Source: Pseudomonas brassicacearum subsp. neoaurantiaca
Lineage (GTDB): Bacteria > Pseudomonadota > Gammaproteobacteria > Pseudomonadales > Pseudomonadaceae
Direction: 5' to 3'
NCBI RefSeq assembly: GCF_013608025.1
Contig: NZ_VDLV01000008.1
Span: forward strand, 1 to 64,000
DNA length: 64,000 bases
The notes beneath the pieces were generated by a model. The model had not been told where the DNA came from. It saw nothing but the letters and a program-made list of their open reading frames with translations, and did no database searches. Position 1 is the stretch's first letter, and each line of letters begins with the position of its first letter. Made by a program: the position numbers and the translations under genes. Shown in pieces: positions 29,562 to 42,279 of this stretch.

Positions 29562-29691
29562 TTGTGGCGAGGGGATTTATCCCCGCTGGAGTGCAAAGCA
29601 CTCCCAAGACCATTTATCAGGATTCCCCACACCCGTGTCGACAATTTGGGGCTGCTTCACAGCCCAGCGGGGATAAATCCCCTCGCCACAA
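29562..29691. repeat. REP pair (inverted, class C)
   Basis: A third REP class with core GTGGCGAGGGGATTTATCCC at 29563-29589 and its inverse at 29665-29690, in the gap between the convergent DUF3530 and djlA genes. The spacer holds two smaller palindromes (GGAGTGCAAAGCACTCC and GGGCTGCTTCACAGCCC). Confidence 0.93.
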
Positions 29692-29706
29692 ATGCTCGGC
29701 GCTCGG

Positions 29707-30474
29707 CTAGCGGAAATCCCGCCGTTCGCGAATCAGCCGATAGGCGTTGTGCAGCTCCCGGGTCTTGTCGGTGGCTTCACGCACCTGCAACGGCGTCGCC
29801 CCGCTACCGGCGATCTTGTCCGGGTGATGACGGCTGAGCAGCCGACGGTAAGCCCGCTTGATCTGCGACGGTTCACTGGTGGCGGAAACGCCCAGCAGCC
29901 GCAACGCCTCCTGATAAGTCACGCCGCTGGCGGGCCTCGACAGTTTCTGCGGTTCGTAATCGATCGCCAGCGCCTGGACCTGCTGCGGCGTCCAGCCCAG
30001 CCACTTGCCCCACTGGGCAAGCAACTCGCGCTCACTTGCACCTGCGCGGCCATCGGCCCACACCATCCGCCAGCAAGCCCGTAGCACCCCTTCAGCCGCA
30101 TGCGGCTGGAGGGCGAGGCGACGCAGATAACCGCGCAAGCGATCATGCTCGGACTTGCCCCGGTTGAACGCCGCGATCGCACGACGTTGCGCCGGTTCGC
30201 TCAAGTCCAGCGCACGCATTTCCTGGCGAGCCTGCTGGATATGCCCGTCCACGACTCGCCCATCGCTTTTCGCCAGACGTCCGAGCAACACGAACAACAA
30301 TTCATCGTTGCGCAACGCCGGACGACCGCCCAGGCGCTCACGCACTTGCGCCCAACTGTGCAGGTCCAGGCGCCGGTCCAGCGCCTGTCCCAGCAACGCA
30401 CCGAGCATGGCCCCCGGGATGCTGGCTATGGCAAAGCCCGCTCCCGCTCCGATCAGAGTCCCTGGCCACCACAT
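29707..30474 (-). CDS. djlA: DjlA-like membrane-anchored J-domain co-chaperone
   Basis: The 255-residue protein has an N-terminal glycine-rich membrane segment (GTLIGAGAGFAIASIPGAMLGALLG), a TerB-like helical middle region (about 55-180) and a C-terminal J domain with the HPD motif in LLSRHHPDKIAG. The J domain stimulates DnaK ATPase; membrane anchoring places the activity at the inner face of the envelope. The murU stop lies one base before its start, so it is probably the third gene of amgK-murU-djlA. Confidence 0.88.
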   Translation of the reverse strand: MWWPGTLIGAGAGFAIASIPGAMLGALLGQALDRRLDLHSWAQVRERLGGRPALRNDELLFVLLGRLAKSDGRVVDGHIQQARQEMRALDLSEPAQRRAIAAFNRGKSEHDRLRGYLRRLALQPHAAEGVLRACWRMVWADGRAGASERELLAQWGKWLGWTPQQVQALAIDYEPQKLSRPASGVTYQEALRLLGVSATSEPSQIKRAYRRLLSRHHPDKIAGSGATPLQVREATDKTRELHNAYRLIRERRDFR

Positions 30475-30475
30475 A

Positions 30476-32169
<1,694 letters not shown>

Positions 32170-32299
32170 TGCAAGGGTCTCCGACGGCGCTAGCCGTCAA
32201 GCGGGTCATGCTTTATTATCCAGCATCTTTTTCAGACCATCGAGAGGCGTGCGGCCCACACCGCGGGCAGATGGCACGCAGGAAGCCCGGACTAATAAG

Positions 32300-35113
32300 A
32301 TGGCATTGAAATCCCCCGCGTTTCGTAAAAAATTTCCGTTGCTGGTCACCGGCAGTCTGCTGGCCCTGCAACCTTTGGCCTCTTCATTCGTCGTCGCGGC
32401 GCAGCAGTATGACTGCTCCGTCTCCGCTTCGGGTGCCTGGGACTGTTCACCCAAGACGCCGGCCGCTGCATTGCCGCCGCGCCCCGTGCATGAAGGCAGT
32501 GCGGTTGCCGATAGCGGCAGCACCCCGGCCGAAAGCGGTTCTGGTGAAGAAGCCGGCGAAAAACCGATGCTGGTCACCGAAGCCAAGGGCCGCGGCCTGA
32601 AGTCGCGCAGTGCAGACTACAGTCACCTGGACTGGGTTCCCCGCGAGAACCTCACGCCCGCTCAATTGGCTGAAACCGGTCCCTACTGCGCTGGCGCGTA
32701 TATCGAACCGACGCGCCCAGGCATGAACGACAAGACCGCCAAGAGCGACGCCCCGACCTTCCTGGGCGCCAAGGCCTCGCGTTACGAGCAGGAACAGCAA
32801 GTAGCGACCCTGGCCGGTGACGTGGTCATGCGCCAGGGCAGCATGCAGGTCGAAGCCGACGAGGCCAGCCTGTACCAGGCCGAGAACCGTGGTGAACTGA
32901 ACGGTAACGTACGGGTTCGCGACAACGGTGCGCTGATCGTCGGCGACCACGCCGACGTGCAATTGGATACCGGTGAAGCCAAGGTCGACAACGCCGAATA
33001 CGTGATGCACAAGTCGCGCATCCGCGGTAACGCGCTGTATGCCAAGCGCGCCGAGAACGCGATCATCCGTCTCAAGGACGGCACATACACCACGTGCGAA
33101 CCGAGCAGCAACGCCTGGACGCTCAAGGGCAACAACATCACCTTGAACCCGGCCACCGGTTTCGGTACTGCAACCAACGTGACATTGCGGGTCAAGGACA
33201 TCCCTGTCCTGTACACGCCGTACATCTACTTCCCGATCGACGACCGTCGCCAGTCCGGCTTCCTGCCGCCGACCATTGGCAGCGGCAGTGATACCGGCTT
33301 CCTGCTGGTTACTCCGTACTACTTCAACCTGGCTCCAAACTACGACGCCACGTTGTACCCACGCTACATGGGCAAGCGCGGCCTGTTGATGGAGGGTGAG
33401 TTCCGTTACCTGACCAAGTCCAGCGAAGGTCAATTCGGCGCCGCGTACCTCAACGATGAAGACGATGAACGTAGCGGGCAGACCGATTACGACAAGACCC
33501 GCTACATGTACAACTGGCAGCACAAGGGCGGCCTCGACTCGCGCGTGCTGACGGAAGTCGACTACACCAAGATCAGCGATCCGTATTACTTCCAGGATCT
33601 GCAGACCGACCAGATCGGTGTGGAATCGCGAGACTATGTGAACCAGCAAGGTACCGTCAGTTATCGCGGCGACAACTACACCGCGCGGTTGAATGCCCAG
33701 GCTTACCAGATGGCGACGATTTCGAAGATCACGCCTTATAACCGCCTGCCTCAGATCACCTTTAACGGCTCTCTGCCCGAACATCCGTATGGATTGGATT
33801 TCGCGTACAAGACCGAGCTGGTGCGGTTTGATCGTGATTTGCGGACCGGTCAGTACACCGACGAGGACGGTAACAGCGACGACTTCCTCGATACTCGTGT
33901 TGCGGGCTTGGCACGAGCAAACGGCGACCGCATGAACCTGGCACCTGTCGTCAGCCTGCCGATGACCGCAAGCTATGGCTATATCAAGCCGTCGCTCAAG
34001 TACCAATACACTCAGTATGATTTGGACTTGGATAGCACGGGTAAAAATCAAATCATTGCTCAACAAGCGGCAGCGGCAGCAGCGGGTACTGAATACATTA
34101 GAGGCGAGTACAGCGGTAGCCAGAGTCGCGCAGTTCCAATCGCCAGCATTGATAGCGGCCTTTATTTCGATCGCGACACCCAATTCTTTGGCACAAATTA
34201 CCGCCAAACCTTGGAGCCGCGCCTGTTCTATCTGTACGTGCCGGAAACCAATCAAGAAGATATTCCTGTCTTCGACACCAGCGAATACACCTTCAGCTAT
34301 TCCTCCCTGTTCCGCGATAATCGTTTCTCCGGCTCCGACCGTGTCGGCGACGAGAACAAACTGTCCTTGGGCGTGACCAGCCGCTGGATCGAAGAAAACG
34401 GTTTCGAGCGCCAGCGCGTCAGCGTCGGCCAGGCCCTTTACTTCAAGGATCGCGAAGTCCAGCTGCCAGGCATCGACTTCAAGACGCGTGAAGACGCCAA
34501 GTCCGACGTGTCCCCATATGCCTTGGAATACGAATACCGCTGGAACCGCGATTGGCGCACCACGGCGACCTACAACTGGGACCCGGACACCCGCAGCCCT
34601 CGTTCGGGCAGCGCGATGTTCCATTACCAGCCGGAAGACAACCCGAACAAGGTCATCAACGCCGGTTACCGTTATCGCAACGACCAGGTCCGCTACGACG
34701 AAGCCACTGGCCAATGGCAAGTGGGCGGTGGCGACTACGGCCGGCCGGGCGATCCGAACTACGTGAAGGACTACTACAAGATCAAGCAGCACGACTTCTC
34801 GGTCATCTGGCCGATCGTGCCGCAGTGGAACGCCATCAGCCGCTGGCAGTATGACTACAACCGCAACCGTACTTTGGAAGCCTTCGGTGGTTTCGAATAC
34901 GACAACTGCTGCTGGAAACTGCGCCTGATCAACCGCTACTGGGTCGACTATGAGGAATTCAGTCAGGCCGCCCCGGAAAACGAAAAGGGCGACCACGGCG
35001 TCTTCCTCCAAATTGTTCTGAAGGGACTCGGCGGCCTCACCGGCGCCAAGGTAGAGAGTTTCCTCGACAAAGGCATTCAAGGTTATCGTGAACGTGAAGA
35101 CCAAGCTTTCTGA
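32300..35113 (+). CDS. lptD: LPS assembly outer-membrane protein LptD
   Basis: Outer-membrane barrel that inserts lipopolysaccharide into the outer leaflet with LptE. The 937-residue precursor has a signal peptide ([23 protein letters not shown]), a periplasmic LptA-like beta-jellyroll domain (repeats around [21 protein letters not shown] and [22 protein letters not shown]), and a C-terminal 26-strand barrel ending near residue 930. Cysteines matching the rearranging disulfides include YDCSV and the adjacent pair in DNCCWKL. ATG 32300 ([11 protein letters not shown]) is preferred over an open extension upstream. surA overlaps its 3' end by 26 bases. Confidence 0.96.
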   Translation: MALKSPAFRKKFPLLVTGSLLALQPLASSFVVAAQQYDCSVSASGAWDCSPKTPAAALPPRPVHEGSAVADSGSTPAESGSGEEAGEKPMLVTEAKGRGLKSRSADYSHLDWVPRENLTPAQLAETGPYCAGAYIEPTRPGMNDKTAKSDAPTFLGAKASRYEQEQQVATLAGDVVMRQGSMQVEADEASLYQAENRGELNGNVRVRDNGALIVGDHADVQLDTGEAKVDNAEYVMHKSRIRGNALYAKRAENAIIRLKDGTYTTCEPSSNAWTLKGNNITLNPATGFGTATNVTLRVKDIPVLYTPYIYFPIDDRRQSGFLPPTIGSGSDTGFLLVTPYYFNLAPNYDATLYPRYMGKRGLLMEGEFRYLTKSSEGQFGAAYLNDEDDERSGQTDYDKTRYMYNWQHKGGLDSRVLTEVDYTKISDPYYFQDLQTDQIGVESRDYVNQQGTVSYRGDNYTARLNAQAYQMATISKITPYNRLPQITFNGSLPEHPYGLDFAYKTELVRFDRDLRTGQYTDEDGNSDDFLDTRVAGLARANGDRMNLAPVVSLPMTASYGYIKPSLKYQYTQYDLDLDSTGKNQIIAQQAAAAAAGTEYIRGEYSGSQSRAVPIASIDSGLYFDRDTQFFGTNYRQTLEPRLFYLYVPETNQEDIPVFDTSEYTFSYSSLFRDNRFSGSDRVGDENKLSLGVTSRWIEENGFERQRVSVGQALYFKDREVQLPGIDFKTREDAKSDVSPYALEYEYRWNRDWRTTATYNWDPDTRSPRSGSAMFHYQPEDNPNKVINAGYRYRNDQVRYDEATGQWQVGGGDYGRPGDPNYVKDYYKIKQHDFSVIWPIVPQWNAISRWQYDYNRNRTLEAFGGFEYDNCCWKLRLINRYWVDYEEFSQAAPENEKGDHGVFLQIVLKGLGGLTGAKVESFLDKGIQGYREREDQAF

Positions 35114-36410
35114 TTGTCTGCGCCCGCTGATGCTGGGCGCGCTGTTCCTGGGTACCGCGGCCAACGCCGCGGTGCAATCCATCGACAAGGTCGTGGCCAT
35201 CGTCGACAACGACGTGGTCATGCAAAGCCAACTGGACCAGCGTGTCCATGAAGTCCAGCAAACCATTGCCAAGCGTGGCGGTGGCTTGCCGCCGCCGGGC
35301 GTGCTGGACCAGCAGGTGCTTGAGCGCCTGATCGTTGAAAACCTGCAATTGCAGATCGGCGAGCGTTCCGGCATTCGCATCACCGATGAAGAACTGAACC
35401 AGGCCGTGGGCACCATTGCCCAGCGCAACAACATGACCATCGACCAGTTCCGCGCCGCCCTGGCTCGCGACGGCCTGTCTTTTGACGACGCCCGCGACCA
35501 GATCCGTCGCGAGATGGTCATCAGCCGAGTACGGCAACGTCGTGTGGCCGAACGCATCCAGGTGTCCGAGCAGGAAGTGAAGAACTTCCTCGCTTCCGAC
35601 CTGGGCAAAATGCAGCTGTCCGAAGAGCTGCACCTGGCAAACATCCTGATCCCCACGCCGGAAAGCGCCAACTCCGAAGCGATCCAGAGTGCGTATCGCC
35701 AGGCAACGGACGTTTACCAGCAACTCAAGCAAGGCGCTGACTTTGGCCAGATGGCCGTGGCGCGCTCCGCCAGTGAGAACGCCCTGGAAGGCGGCGACAT
35801 GGGCTGGCGCAAAGCTGCTCAACTGCCCCCTCCGTTCGATCGCGAACTCAGCTCCATGGCCGTGGGTGACATCACCCAGCCAGCCCGTACACCGGGCGGC
35901 TTCATCATCCTGAAGCTACTGGAAAAACGCGGCGGCGGCACCCAGGTGCGCGATGAAGTGCATGTTCGCCACATCCTGATCAAGCCAAGTGAAATCCGCA
36001 GCGAAGCCGAGACCAAGCGCCTGGCCGAGAAGCTTTACGAACGGATCACTTCTGGCGAAGACTTCGCCGAGCTGGCCAAGAGTTTCTCGGAAGACCCGGG
36101 GTCGGCCCTGCACGGTGGCGACCTCAATTGGGTCGACCCGAATGCGCTGGTTCCCGAGTTCCGCCAGGTCATGGCCGAAACACCGCAGGGCCAACTGTCC
36201 AAGCCGTTCAAAAGCCCTTATGGCTGGCACGTACTGGAAGTCCTTGGCCGCCGCGCCACCGACAGCACGACCCAGGCGCGCGAGCAGCAAGCCATGACGG
36301 TATTGCGTAACCGCAAATACGACGAAGAGTTGCAAACCTGGCTGCGTCAGATTCGCGACGAAGCCTACGTCGAAATCAAACTCCCTGGCGCAGACCAGGC
36401 AGCGCAGTGA
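35088..36410 (+). CDS. surA: Periplasmic chaperone / peptidyl-prolyl isomerase SurA
   Basis: Escorts outer-membrane proteins, including LptD, across the periplasm. The 440-residue precursor has a signal peptide ending near AANAAVQ, an N-terminal chaperone domain ([19 protein letters not shown]), two parvulin domains (first near [13 protein letters not shown], second near [12 protein letters not shown]) and a C-terminal helix. The start is GTG; 35088 has AAGG five bases upstream, and GTG 35094 ([11 protein letters not shown]) is an equally plausible choice. Overlap with lptD implies translational coupling. Confidence 0.95.
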   Translation: MNVKTKLSDCLRPLMLGALFLGTAANAAVQSIDKVVAIVDNDVVMQSQLDQRVHEVQQTIAKRGGGLPPPGVLDQQVLERLIVENLQLQIGERSGIRITDEELNQAVGTIAQRNNMTIDQFRAALARDGLSFDDARDQIRREMVISRVRQRRVAERIQVSEQEVKNFLASDLGKMQLSEELHLANILIPTPESANSEAIQSAYRQATDVYQQLKQGADFGQMAVARSASENALEGGDMGWRKAAQLPPPFDRELSSMAVGDITQPARTPGGFIILKLLEKRGGGTQVRDEVHVRHILIKPSEIRSEAETKRLAEKLYERITSGEDFAELAKSFSEDPGSALHGGDLNWVDPNALVPEFRQVMAETPQGQLSKPFKSPYGWHVLEVLGRRATDSTTQAREQQAMTVLRNRKYDEELQTWLRQIRDEAYVEIKLPGADQAAQ

Positions 36411-37396
36411 AACCCAAGCGTTTCGCGCTGACCCCCGGCGAGCCAGCCGGCATTGGTCCCGACCTGTGCCTGTTGCTCGCCTCGCAAGCCCAGCCGCACC
36501 CTCTGATTGCCATCACCAGCCGCGACCTGCTCCTTGAGCGGGTCGCGCAGTTGGGGGTGGCGGTCGACCTGCTATCGGTCACACCGGATGCCTGGCCGGA
36601 TGCTCCGGCGCCTGCCGGCAGCCTGTATGTCTGGGATACCCCGTTGGGCGCCCCGGTCATGACGGGGAAGTTGGACACCGCCAACGCGGCGTTCGTCCTG
36701 GAGACCCTGACCCGCGCAGGCCAGGGCTGCCTGGACGGTGCCTTCGCTGGCATGATCACCGCCCCGGTGCACAAGGGCGTGATCAACGAATCCGGCATAC
36801 CGTTTTCCGGCCACACGGAGTTCCTGGCTGACCTGACCCAGACCGCGCAAGTGGTGATGATGCTTGCCACCCGAGGCCTTCGCGTGGCGCTGGTCACCAC
36901 TCACCTGCCCCTGAAGGACGTCGCCGACGCCGTAACACCGCAACGCCTGGAACGGGTCACGCGGATACTGCACGCCGACCTCCGGGAAAAATTCGGCATC
37001 GCCCAGCCTCGTATCCTGGTGTGTGGACTGAACCCCCATGCTGGCGAAGGCGGACACCTGGGCCGCGAAGAAATCGACATCATCGAACCCACATTGGAAC
37101 GCTTGCGCAGCGAGGGCATGGATCTGCGTGGCCCGCTGCCTGCCGACACTCTGTTCACCCCCAAATATCTGGAGCACTGCGACGCGGTGCTGGCGATGTA
37201 CCACGACCAAGGCCTGCCCGTGCTGAAATACAAAGGCTTCGGCGCGGCGGTCAACGTGACCCTGGGCCTGCCCATCATCCGCACCTCTGTGGACCACGGT
37301 ACTGCCCTGGACCTGGCCGGCAGCGGCAAGATCGATACCGGCAGCCTGCAAGTCGCGCTGGAAACCGCCTACCAGATGGCCGAGACCCATTTATGA
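36407..37396 (+). CDS. pdxA: 4-hydroxythreonine-4-phosphate dehydrogenase
   Basis: NAD-dependent oxidation and decarboxylation in pyridoxal phosphate synthesis. The 329-residue protein begins [16 protein letters not shown] and has the metal-site histidines in [38 protein letters not shown] and the C-terminal [14 protein letters not shown]. The GTG start overlaps the surA stop (GTGA) and its own stop overlaps rsmA (ATGA). Confidence 0.96.
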   Translation: MKPKRFALTPGEPAGIGPDLCLLLASQAQPHPLIAITSRDLLLERVAQLGVAVDLLSVTPDAWPDAPAPAGSLYVWDTPLGAPVMTGKLDTANAAFVLETLTRAGQGCLDGAFAGMITAPVHKGVINESGIPFSGHTEFLADLTQTAQVVMMLATRGLRVALVTTHLPLKDVADAVTPQRLERVTRILHADLREKFGIAQPRILVCGLNPHAGEGGHLGREEIDIIEPTLERLRSEGMDLRGPLPADTLFTPKYLEHCDAVLAMYHDQGLPVLKYKGFGAAVNVTLGLPIIRTSVDHGTALDLAGSGKIDTGSLQVALETAYQMAETHL

Positions 37397-38211
37397 CCGA
37401 GCAATACCAACACCGCGCGCGCAAGCGCTTCGGCCAGAACTTCCTGCATGACGCTGGCGTGATCGATCGCATCCTGCGCTCCATCAATGCCAAGGTGAAT
37501 GACCGCCTGCTCGAGATCGGGCCGGGCCAAGGCGCCCTGACCGAAGGTTTGCTCGGCAGCGGCGCACAGCTGGACGTGGTGGAACTGGACAAGGACCTCG
37601 TCCCGATCCTTAACCAGCAATTCGCCGGCAAGAGCAACTTCAACCTGCACCAAGGCGACGCCCTGAAATTCGACTTCAACAGCCTGAACGCCGCGCCGGG
37701 CAGCCTTCGAGTCGTGGGCAACCTGCCATACAACATCTCCACGCCGTTGATTTTTCACCTTCTGAACAATGCCAGCCTGATCCGTGACATGCATTTCATG
37801 TTGCAGAAGGAAGTAGTCGAGCGCCTCGCCGCCGGTCCTGGCGGCGGTGACTGGGGGCGTTTGTCGATCATGGTCCAGTACCATTGCCGCGTGGATCATC
37901 TGTTCAACGTGGGCCCGGGCGCGTTCAACCCACCGCCAAAAGTCGACTCCGCCATCGTCCGGCTTGTCCCCCACACGGTCCTGCCACATCCGGCAAAGGA
38001 TCATCGCTTGCTGGAACGCGTGGTGCGCGAAGCCTTCAACCAGCGTCGCAAAACCCTGCGCAACACCTTGAAGCTGTTGCTCAGCAGCGCCGAAATCGAA
38101 GCCGCCGGCGTCGATGGCAGCCTGCGTCCCGAGCAGCTGGACCTGGCGGCTTTCGTGCGCCTGGCCGACAAGCTCAGCGAACAAGTCGCGCCCACGACGG
38201 CTGCCAACTAA
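37393..38211 (+). CDS. rsmA: 16S rRNA (adenine1518/1519-N6)-dimethyltransferase
   Basis: KsgA; dimethylates two adjacent adenines in the 3' hairpin of 16S rRNA late in 30S assembly. The 272-residue protein has [11 protein letters not shown], AdoMet motif [16 protein letters not shown] and catalytic motif [17 protein letters not shown]. Start ATG 37393 ([13 protein letters not shown]) overlaps the pdxA stop; the wider frame extends upstream through pdxA and is not the true start. Confidence 0.96.
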   Translation: MTEQYQHRARKRFGQNFLHDAGVIDRILRSINAKVNDRLLEIGPGQGALTEGLLGSGAQLDVVELDKDLVPILNQQFAGKSNFNLHQGDALKFDFNSLNAAPGSLRVVGNLPYNISTPLIFHLLNNASLIRDMHFMLQKEVVERLAAGPGGGDWGRLSIMVQYHCRVDHLFNVGPGAFNPPPKVDSAIVRLVPHTVLPHPAKDHRLLERVVREAFNQRRKTLRNTLKLLLSSAEIEAAGVDGSLRPEQLDLAAFVRLADKLSEQVAPTTAAN

Positions 38212-38318
38212 CAGGCCATGACCGCTATCGGGCAGTACGCCGGTCTGGTTTACTACCCGATACGTGGCCTAGACTAATCTCTTGAGTCATGTCCGCGTCC
38301 CGCTTAAGGCCTTTTTGC

Positions 38319-38699
38319 ATGTCTGATCCTCGTTATCAGGTCGACGTCAGCGTCGCCACCCGCTTTCTGGCAGAACAGTCGCAACCCGAACACAACCGTT
38401 TCGCTTTCGCCTATACCATCACGGTGCGCAACAACGGCTCCTTACCAGCCAGGCTATTGTCGCGGCACTGGGTCATCACCGACGGCGACGGACACGTCGA
38501 GGAAGTCCGCGGCGAGGGCGTGGTCGGCCAACAACCGTTGATCGATGCAGGTAAAAGCCACAGATATAGCAGCGGTACCGTGATGACTACCCAGGTCGGC
38601 ACCATGCAGGGCACCTACCAAATGCTGGCCGAAGACGGTAAACGCTTCGACGCCATCATCAAGCCCTTTCGCCTGGCGGTGCCCGGAGCGCTGCACTGA
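38319..38699 (+). CDS. apaG: ApaG domain protein
   Basis: The 126-residue immunoglobulin-like fold protein is of unknown biochemical role and is linked to Co2+ tolerance and Ap4A metabolism by association with ApaH. It has the family segments [39 protein letters not shown] and [17 protein letters not shown] 38319 matches the family start. Its TGA overlaps the apaH ATG by one base. Confidence 0.94.
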   Translation: MSDPRYQVDVSVATRFLAEQSQPEHNRFAFAYTITVRNNGSLPARLLSRHWVITDGDGHVEEVRGEGVVGQQPLIDAGKSHRYSSGTVMTTQVGTMQGTYQMLAEDGKRFDAIIKPFRLAVPGALH

Positions 38700-39574
38700 T
38701 GGCCACGTATGCGGTGGGCGACCTGCAAGGCTGTCTCGACCCGCTCAAGTGCCTGCTGGAACGGGTAGCGTTTGATCCACAGAAAGACACGCTGTGGCTG
38801 GTCGGCGACCTGGTCAACCGCGGCCCGCAATCACTCGAAACCCTTCGCTTTCTCCATGGCATCCGCGATTCGCTGGTCTGCGTGCTCGGCAATCACGACC
38901 TGCATTTGCTGGCCGCCTGGCAGAACATCGAGCGCCTGAAAAAATCCGATACCTTGAAAGAGATCCTGGACGCGCCTGATTGCGTCGAGCTGCTCGAATG
39001 GCTGCGCCAGCAAAAGCTCATGCACTACGACGAAGCGCGAAACCTTGCGCTGGTCCATGCCGGTATCCCGCCCCAATGGTCCCTGCGCAAGGCGCTCAAG
39101 TGCGCCGGCGAAGTGGAACAGGCGCTACGGGACGACAACTTGTTCGGCCCCTACCTGGACGGCATGTACGGTAACGAACCGGTCAAATGGGACAATGACC
39201 TGACCGGCGCGGCCCGCCTTCGGGTTATCACCAACTATTTCACCCGCATGCGTTTCTGCACCCGCGACGGCAAGCTGGATCTCAAGGGCAAGGAAGGCAT
39301 CGAGACCGCCCCACCCGGTTATGCGCCATGGTTCAAGCACAAGGAGCGCAAGACCCGTAACCTGAAAATCATTTTTGGCCATTGGGCGGCCCTTGAAGGT
39401 CAAAGTGACGAGCCCGGCGTCTTTGCCCTCGATACCGGCTGCGTATGGGGCAGCGCGCTGACGCTGATGAACGTCGACAGCGGCGAGCTGCTGCGCTGCG
39501 ATTGCGACGAGAAAGGCCACGCCAAACCACATCCATCGACCATTGCATCATTGCCGGCCGGCACTGCCCTTTGA
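38699..39574 (+). CDS. apaH: Symmetrical bis(5'-nucleosyl)-tetraphosphatase
   Basis: Splits Ap4A into two ADP and also removes Np4 caps from RNA in E. coli. The 291-residue calcineurin-like phosphoesterase has the motifs [33 protein letters not shown] and [10 protein letters not shown], then FGHWAALEG and [11 protein letters not shown]. Translationally coupled to apaG. Confidence 0.96.
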   Translation: MATYAVGDLQGCLDPLKCLLERVAFDPQKDTLWLVGDLVNRGPQSLETLRFLHGIRDSLVCVLGNHDLHLLAAWQNIERLKKSDTLKEILDAPDCVELLEWLRQQKLMHYDEARNLALVHAGIPPQWSLRKALKCAGEVEQALRDDNLFGPYLDGMYGNEPVKWDNDLTGAARLRVITNYFTRMRFCTRDGKLDLKGKEGIETAPPGYAPWFKHKERKTRNLKIIFGHWAALEGQSDEPGVFALDTGCVWGSALTLMNVDSGELLRCDCDEKGHAKPHPSTIASLPAGTAL

Positions 39575-39607
39575 TCGGCTTTGCGCTTCAGGCCACAGGA
39601 GTCCTAA

Positions 39608-39937
39608 ATGACCGAATTCAAACGCATCCCTACCGAACAGGCCCAGGCCCTGCGTGAACAAGGCGCCGTTGTCGTCGATGTGCGCGACCCCGCCACTTTC
39701 GCAGCGTTGCACATCAGTGGCTCCAAGCACCTGGATAACCATTCTCTTCACGCTTTCATCCAGGCCGCTGATCTCGATGCTCCTACCATCGTGGTCTGCT
39801 ACCACGGCAACTCCAGCCAGAGCGCGGCGGGCTATCTGGTCAGCCAAGGCTTCAGTGACGTCTACAGCCTGGACGGTGGTTTTGAGCTGTGGCGTTCGAC
39901 TTACCCGGCAGAAACAGAGCAAGGCACCCCAGAATAA
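39608..39937 (+). CDS. glpE: Thiosulfate sulfurtransferase GlpE (rhodanese)
   Basis: Single-domain rhodanese, 109 residues. The active-site Cys loop is [13 protein letters not shown] and the N-terminal signature [16 protein letters not shown]. It transfers sulfane sulfur from thiosulfate to cyanide or thioredoxin. It ends the lptD-to-glpE run, 33 bases after apaH, and is followed by two hairpins. Confidence 0.93.
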   Translation: MTEFKRIPTEQAQALREQGAVVVDVRDPATFAALHISGSKHLDNHSLHAFIQAADLDAPTIVVCYHGNSSQSAAGYLVSQGFSDVYSLDGGFELWRSTYPAETEQGTPE

Positions 39938-39950
39938 TTTTTTATGACGT

Positions 39951-40003
39951 CCAAGCCCACGCGAACCGCGGGCTTGGGCGATGGCAGACGAACGGTCTGC
40001 CAT
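39951..40003 (+). terminator. Tandem hairpins downstream of glpE
   Basis: The first stem, CCAAGCCC/GGGCTTGG (about 39951-39977), is followed at once by a second, ATGGCAGAC/GTCTGCCAT (about 39980-40002), each with a small loop. Neither is followed by a strong T-run. Likely transcript end for the lptD-glpE run or an mRNA-protecting structure. Confidence 0.5.
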
Positions 40004-40236
40004 AACTAATTACGTATTCCACCTTTACCTCTCCGATTCCGAACTATCCTTAGCCTCAGGCCATCCAAAACAGGGGAGAGCCGGTACACCGGCGCGCGGG
40101 TCATCGGGAGTCAGCTTCCAGGAGTCATATTCCTGAAAGCATTCTGGGGGGTAAAACGGCAACTGGGTTCCCAGCGGCTGTCCAGCATCGACTGATTGAT
40201 CCGACACCGGCTCCACGTATCGAGCGAGGTGACGTC
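40004..40236 (+). promoter_or_regulatory. prkA upstream region
   Basis: About 230 bases without a gene. I see no sigma-54 -24/-12 match. A stretch around 40040-40060 (CGAACTATCCTTAG) could contain a sigma-S-like -10, which would fit a stationary-phase operon, but this is weak. Confidence 0.3.
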
Positions 40237-42159
40237 ATGAGTATTTTTAGCCACTTCCAGCAACGTTTCGAGTCCACGCGGCAGGAGGAGTACTCGCTGC
40301 AGGAATACCTCGAACTCTGCAAGCAGGACCGCAGTGCCTACGCATCGGCCGCGGAGCGTCTGTTGCTGGCCATCGGAGAACCGGAACTGCTGGATACCTC
40401 GACCAACTCGAGGCTCTCGCGAATTTTTTCCAACAAAGTGATCCGCCGCTACCCGGCCTTTGCCGACTTCCACGGGATGGAAGAATGCATAGAGCAGATC
40501 GTGTCCTACTTCCGCCATGCCGCCCAAGGCCTGGAGGAGAAGAAGCAAATCCTCTACCTGCTCGGCCCCGTCGGCGGCGGTAAATCGTCCCTGGCCGAGA
40601 AGCTCAAACAATTGATTGAGAAAGTACCCTTTTATGCAATCAAGGGTTCGCCGGTGTTCGAGTCCCCACTGGGGCTGTTCAACGCCACGGAAGATGGCGC
40701 CATCCTCGAGGAAGATTTCGGCATTCCGCGCCGCTACCTCAACACCATCATGTCGCCATGGGCCACCAAGCGCCTGGCCGAGTTCGGCGGTGACATCAGC
40801 CAGTTCCGGGTGGTCAAGCTCTACCCATCGATCCTCAATCAGATCGCGGTGGCCAAGACCGAGCCTGGGGATGAAAACAACCAGGACATTTCCGCCCTGG
40901 TGGGCAAGGTCGATATTCGCAAGCTGGAGGAATTCCCACAGAACGACGCCGACGCCTACAGCTATTCTGGCGCGCTGTGCCGGGCCAACCAGGGCCTGAT
41001 GGAATTCGTCGAAATGTTCAAGGCGCCCATCAAGGTGCTTCACCCATTGCTGACCGCCACCCAGGAAGGTAACTACAACAGCACCGAGGGGTTGGGGGCG
41101 ATCCCGTTCACCGGCATCCTGCTGGCGCACTCCAACGAATCGGAATGGCACACCTTCCGCAACAACAAAAACAACGAAGCCTTCATCGACCGGATCTACA
41201 TCGTCAAGGTGCCTTACTGCCTGCGGGTCACCGACGAGGTGAAGATCTACGACAAGCTGCTGTTCAACAGCTCGCTGTCCAAGGCCCATTGCGCGCCCGA
41301 CACACTGAAGATGCTCGCTCAGTTCACCGTATTGTCGCGCCTCAAGGAGCCGGAAAACTCCAACATCTATTCGAAGATGCGGGTCTACGACGGCGAAAAC
41401 CTCAAGGACACCGATCCGAAAGCCAAGTCGATCCAGGAATACCGCGACAACGCGGGCGTGGACGAAGGGATGAACGGCCTCTCCACCCGTTTCGCGTTCA
41501 AGATCCTGTCCAAGGTCTTCAACTTCGACCCTCATGAAATCGCCGCCAACCCGGTCCATCTGTTGTATGTGCTTGAGCAACAGATCGAGCAGGAACAATT
41601 CCAGGCGGAAACCCGTGAGCGCTACCTGCGCTTCCTCAAGGAATACCTGGCGCCCCGCTACATCGAGTTCATTGGCAAGGAAATCCAGACCGCATACCTG
41701 GAGTCCTACAGCGAATACGGCCAGAACATCTTCGATCGCTACGTGCTGTACGCAGACTTCTGGATCCAGGACCAGGAATATCGCGATCCCGAAACCGGCG
41801 AGATCCTCAATCGCGTGGCGCTCAACGAAGAACTGGAGAAAATCGAGAAACCGGCGGGCATCAGCAATCCGAAGGATTTCCGCAACGAGATCGTCAATTT
41901 CGTCCTGCGCGCCCGGGCCAACAACAACGGCAAGAACCCTACGTGGCTCAGCTACGAGAAGCTGCGGGTGGTCATCGAGAAGAAAATGTTCTCCAACACC
42001 GAAGACCTGCTGCCCGTCATCAGCTTCAACGCCAAGGCCAGCAAGGAGGACCAGCAAAAACACAACGACTTCGTTACACGCATGGTCGAACGTGGCTACA
42101 CCGACAAACAGGTACGACTGCTGTCCGAGTGGTACCTGCGGGTCCGCAAATCACAGTAG
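40237..42159 (+). CDS. prkA: PrkA family serine protein kinase / AAA+ protein (YeaG)
   Basis: Stress- and starvation-linked protein of 640 residues. The AAA-like N-terminal region has Walker A LLGPVGGGKSSLAEKL; the C-terminal part resembles protein kinase A and has the VRARANNNGKNPTWLSYEKL-like segment. In E. coli YeaG works with YeaH in the nitrogen-starvation response. ATG 40237 (MSIFSHFQQRFES) is the family start. First gene of prkA-yeaH-spoVR, an order conserved in many proteobacteria and matching PA0588-PA0586. Confidence 0.94.
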   Translation: MSIFSHFQQRFESTRQEEYSLQEYLELCKQDRSAYASAAERLLLAIGEPELLDTSTNSRLSRIFSNKVIRRYPAFADFHGMEECIEQIVSYFRHAAQGLEEKKQILYLLGPVGGGKSSLAEKLKQLIEKVPFYAIKGSPVFESPLGLFNATEDGAILEEDFGIPRRYLNTIMSPWATKRLAEFGGDISQFRVVKLYPSILNQIAVAKTEPGDENNQDISALVGKVDIRKLEEFPQNDADAYSYSGALCRANQGLMEFVEMFKAPIKVLHPLLTATQEGNYNSTEGLGAIPFTGILLAHSNESEWHTFRNNKNNEAFIDRIYIVKVPYCLRVTDEVKIYDKLLFNSSLSKAHCAPDTLKMLAQFTVLSRLKEPENSNIYSKMRVYDGENLKDTDPKAKSIQEYRDNAGVDEGMNGLSTRFAFKILSKVFNFDPHEIAANPVHLLYVLEQQIEQEQFQAETRERYLRFLKEYLAPRYIEFIGKEIQTAYLESYSEYGQNIFDRYVLYADFWIQDQEYRDPETGEILNRVALNEELEKIEKPAGISNPKDFRNEIVNFVLRARANNNGKNPTWLSYEKLRVVIEKKMFSNTEDLLPVISFNAKASKEDQQKHNDFVTRMVERGYTDKQVRLLSEWYLRVRKSQ

Positions 42160-42169
42160 CGCAGTGACA

Positions 42170-42265
42170 AGCCGCAAGCGGCAAGCTGCAAGAGAAAAGC
42201 GCGTAGGCCCCGGGGTTCGGGCAACCGCTTCCACTTGCAGCTTGAAGCTCACAACTTGAAGCTGC
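42170..42265. repeat. Palindromic repeat in the prkA-yeaH gap
   Basis: Left part AGCCGCAAGCGGCAAGCTGC (42170-42189) and right part CTTGCAGCTTGAAGC followed by ACTTGAAGCTG (42234-42265) form an inverted arrangement of short AGCTGCAAG/CTTGCAGCT units. It looks like the AGCTTGCAGCT-type intergenic repeat of pseudomonads, distinct from the GTGGGAGC REP classes elsewhere in the window. Confidence 0.6.
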
Positions 42266-42279
42266 CCAGAGGGCTACTT

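Noticed and set aside
32447..35671. Open frame of 1074 codons antisense to lptD and surA
   Set aside because: It mirrors the codon bias of a long GC-rich gene. The translation is low in recognisable structure and the opposite strand encodes the unmistakable LptD and SurA.
40111..42063. Open frame of 650 codons antisense to prkA
   Set aside because: A shadow of prkA; no ribosome site and no domain features, while PrkA on the plus strand is clear.
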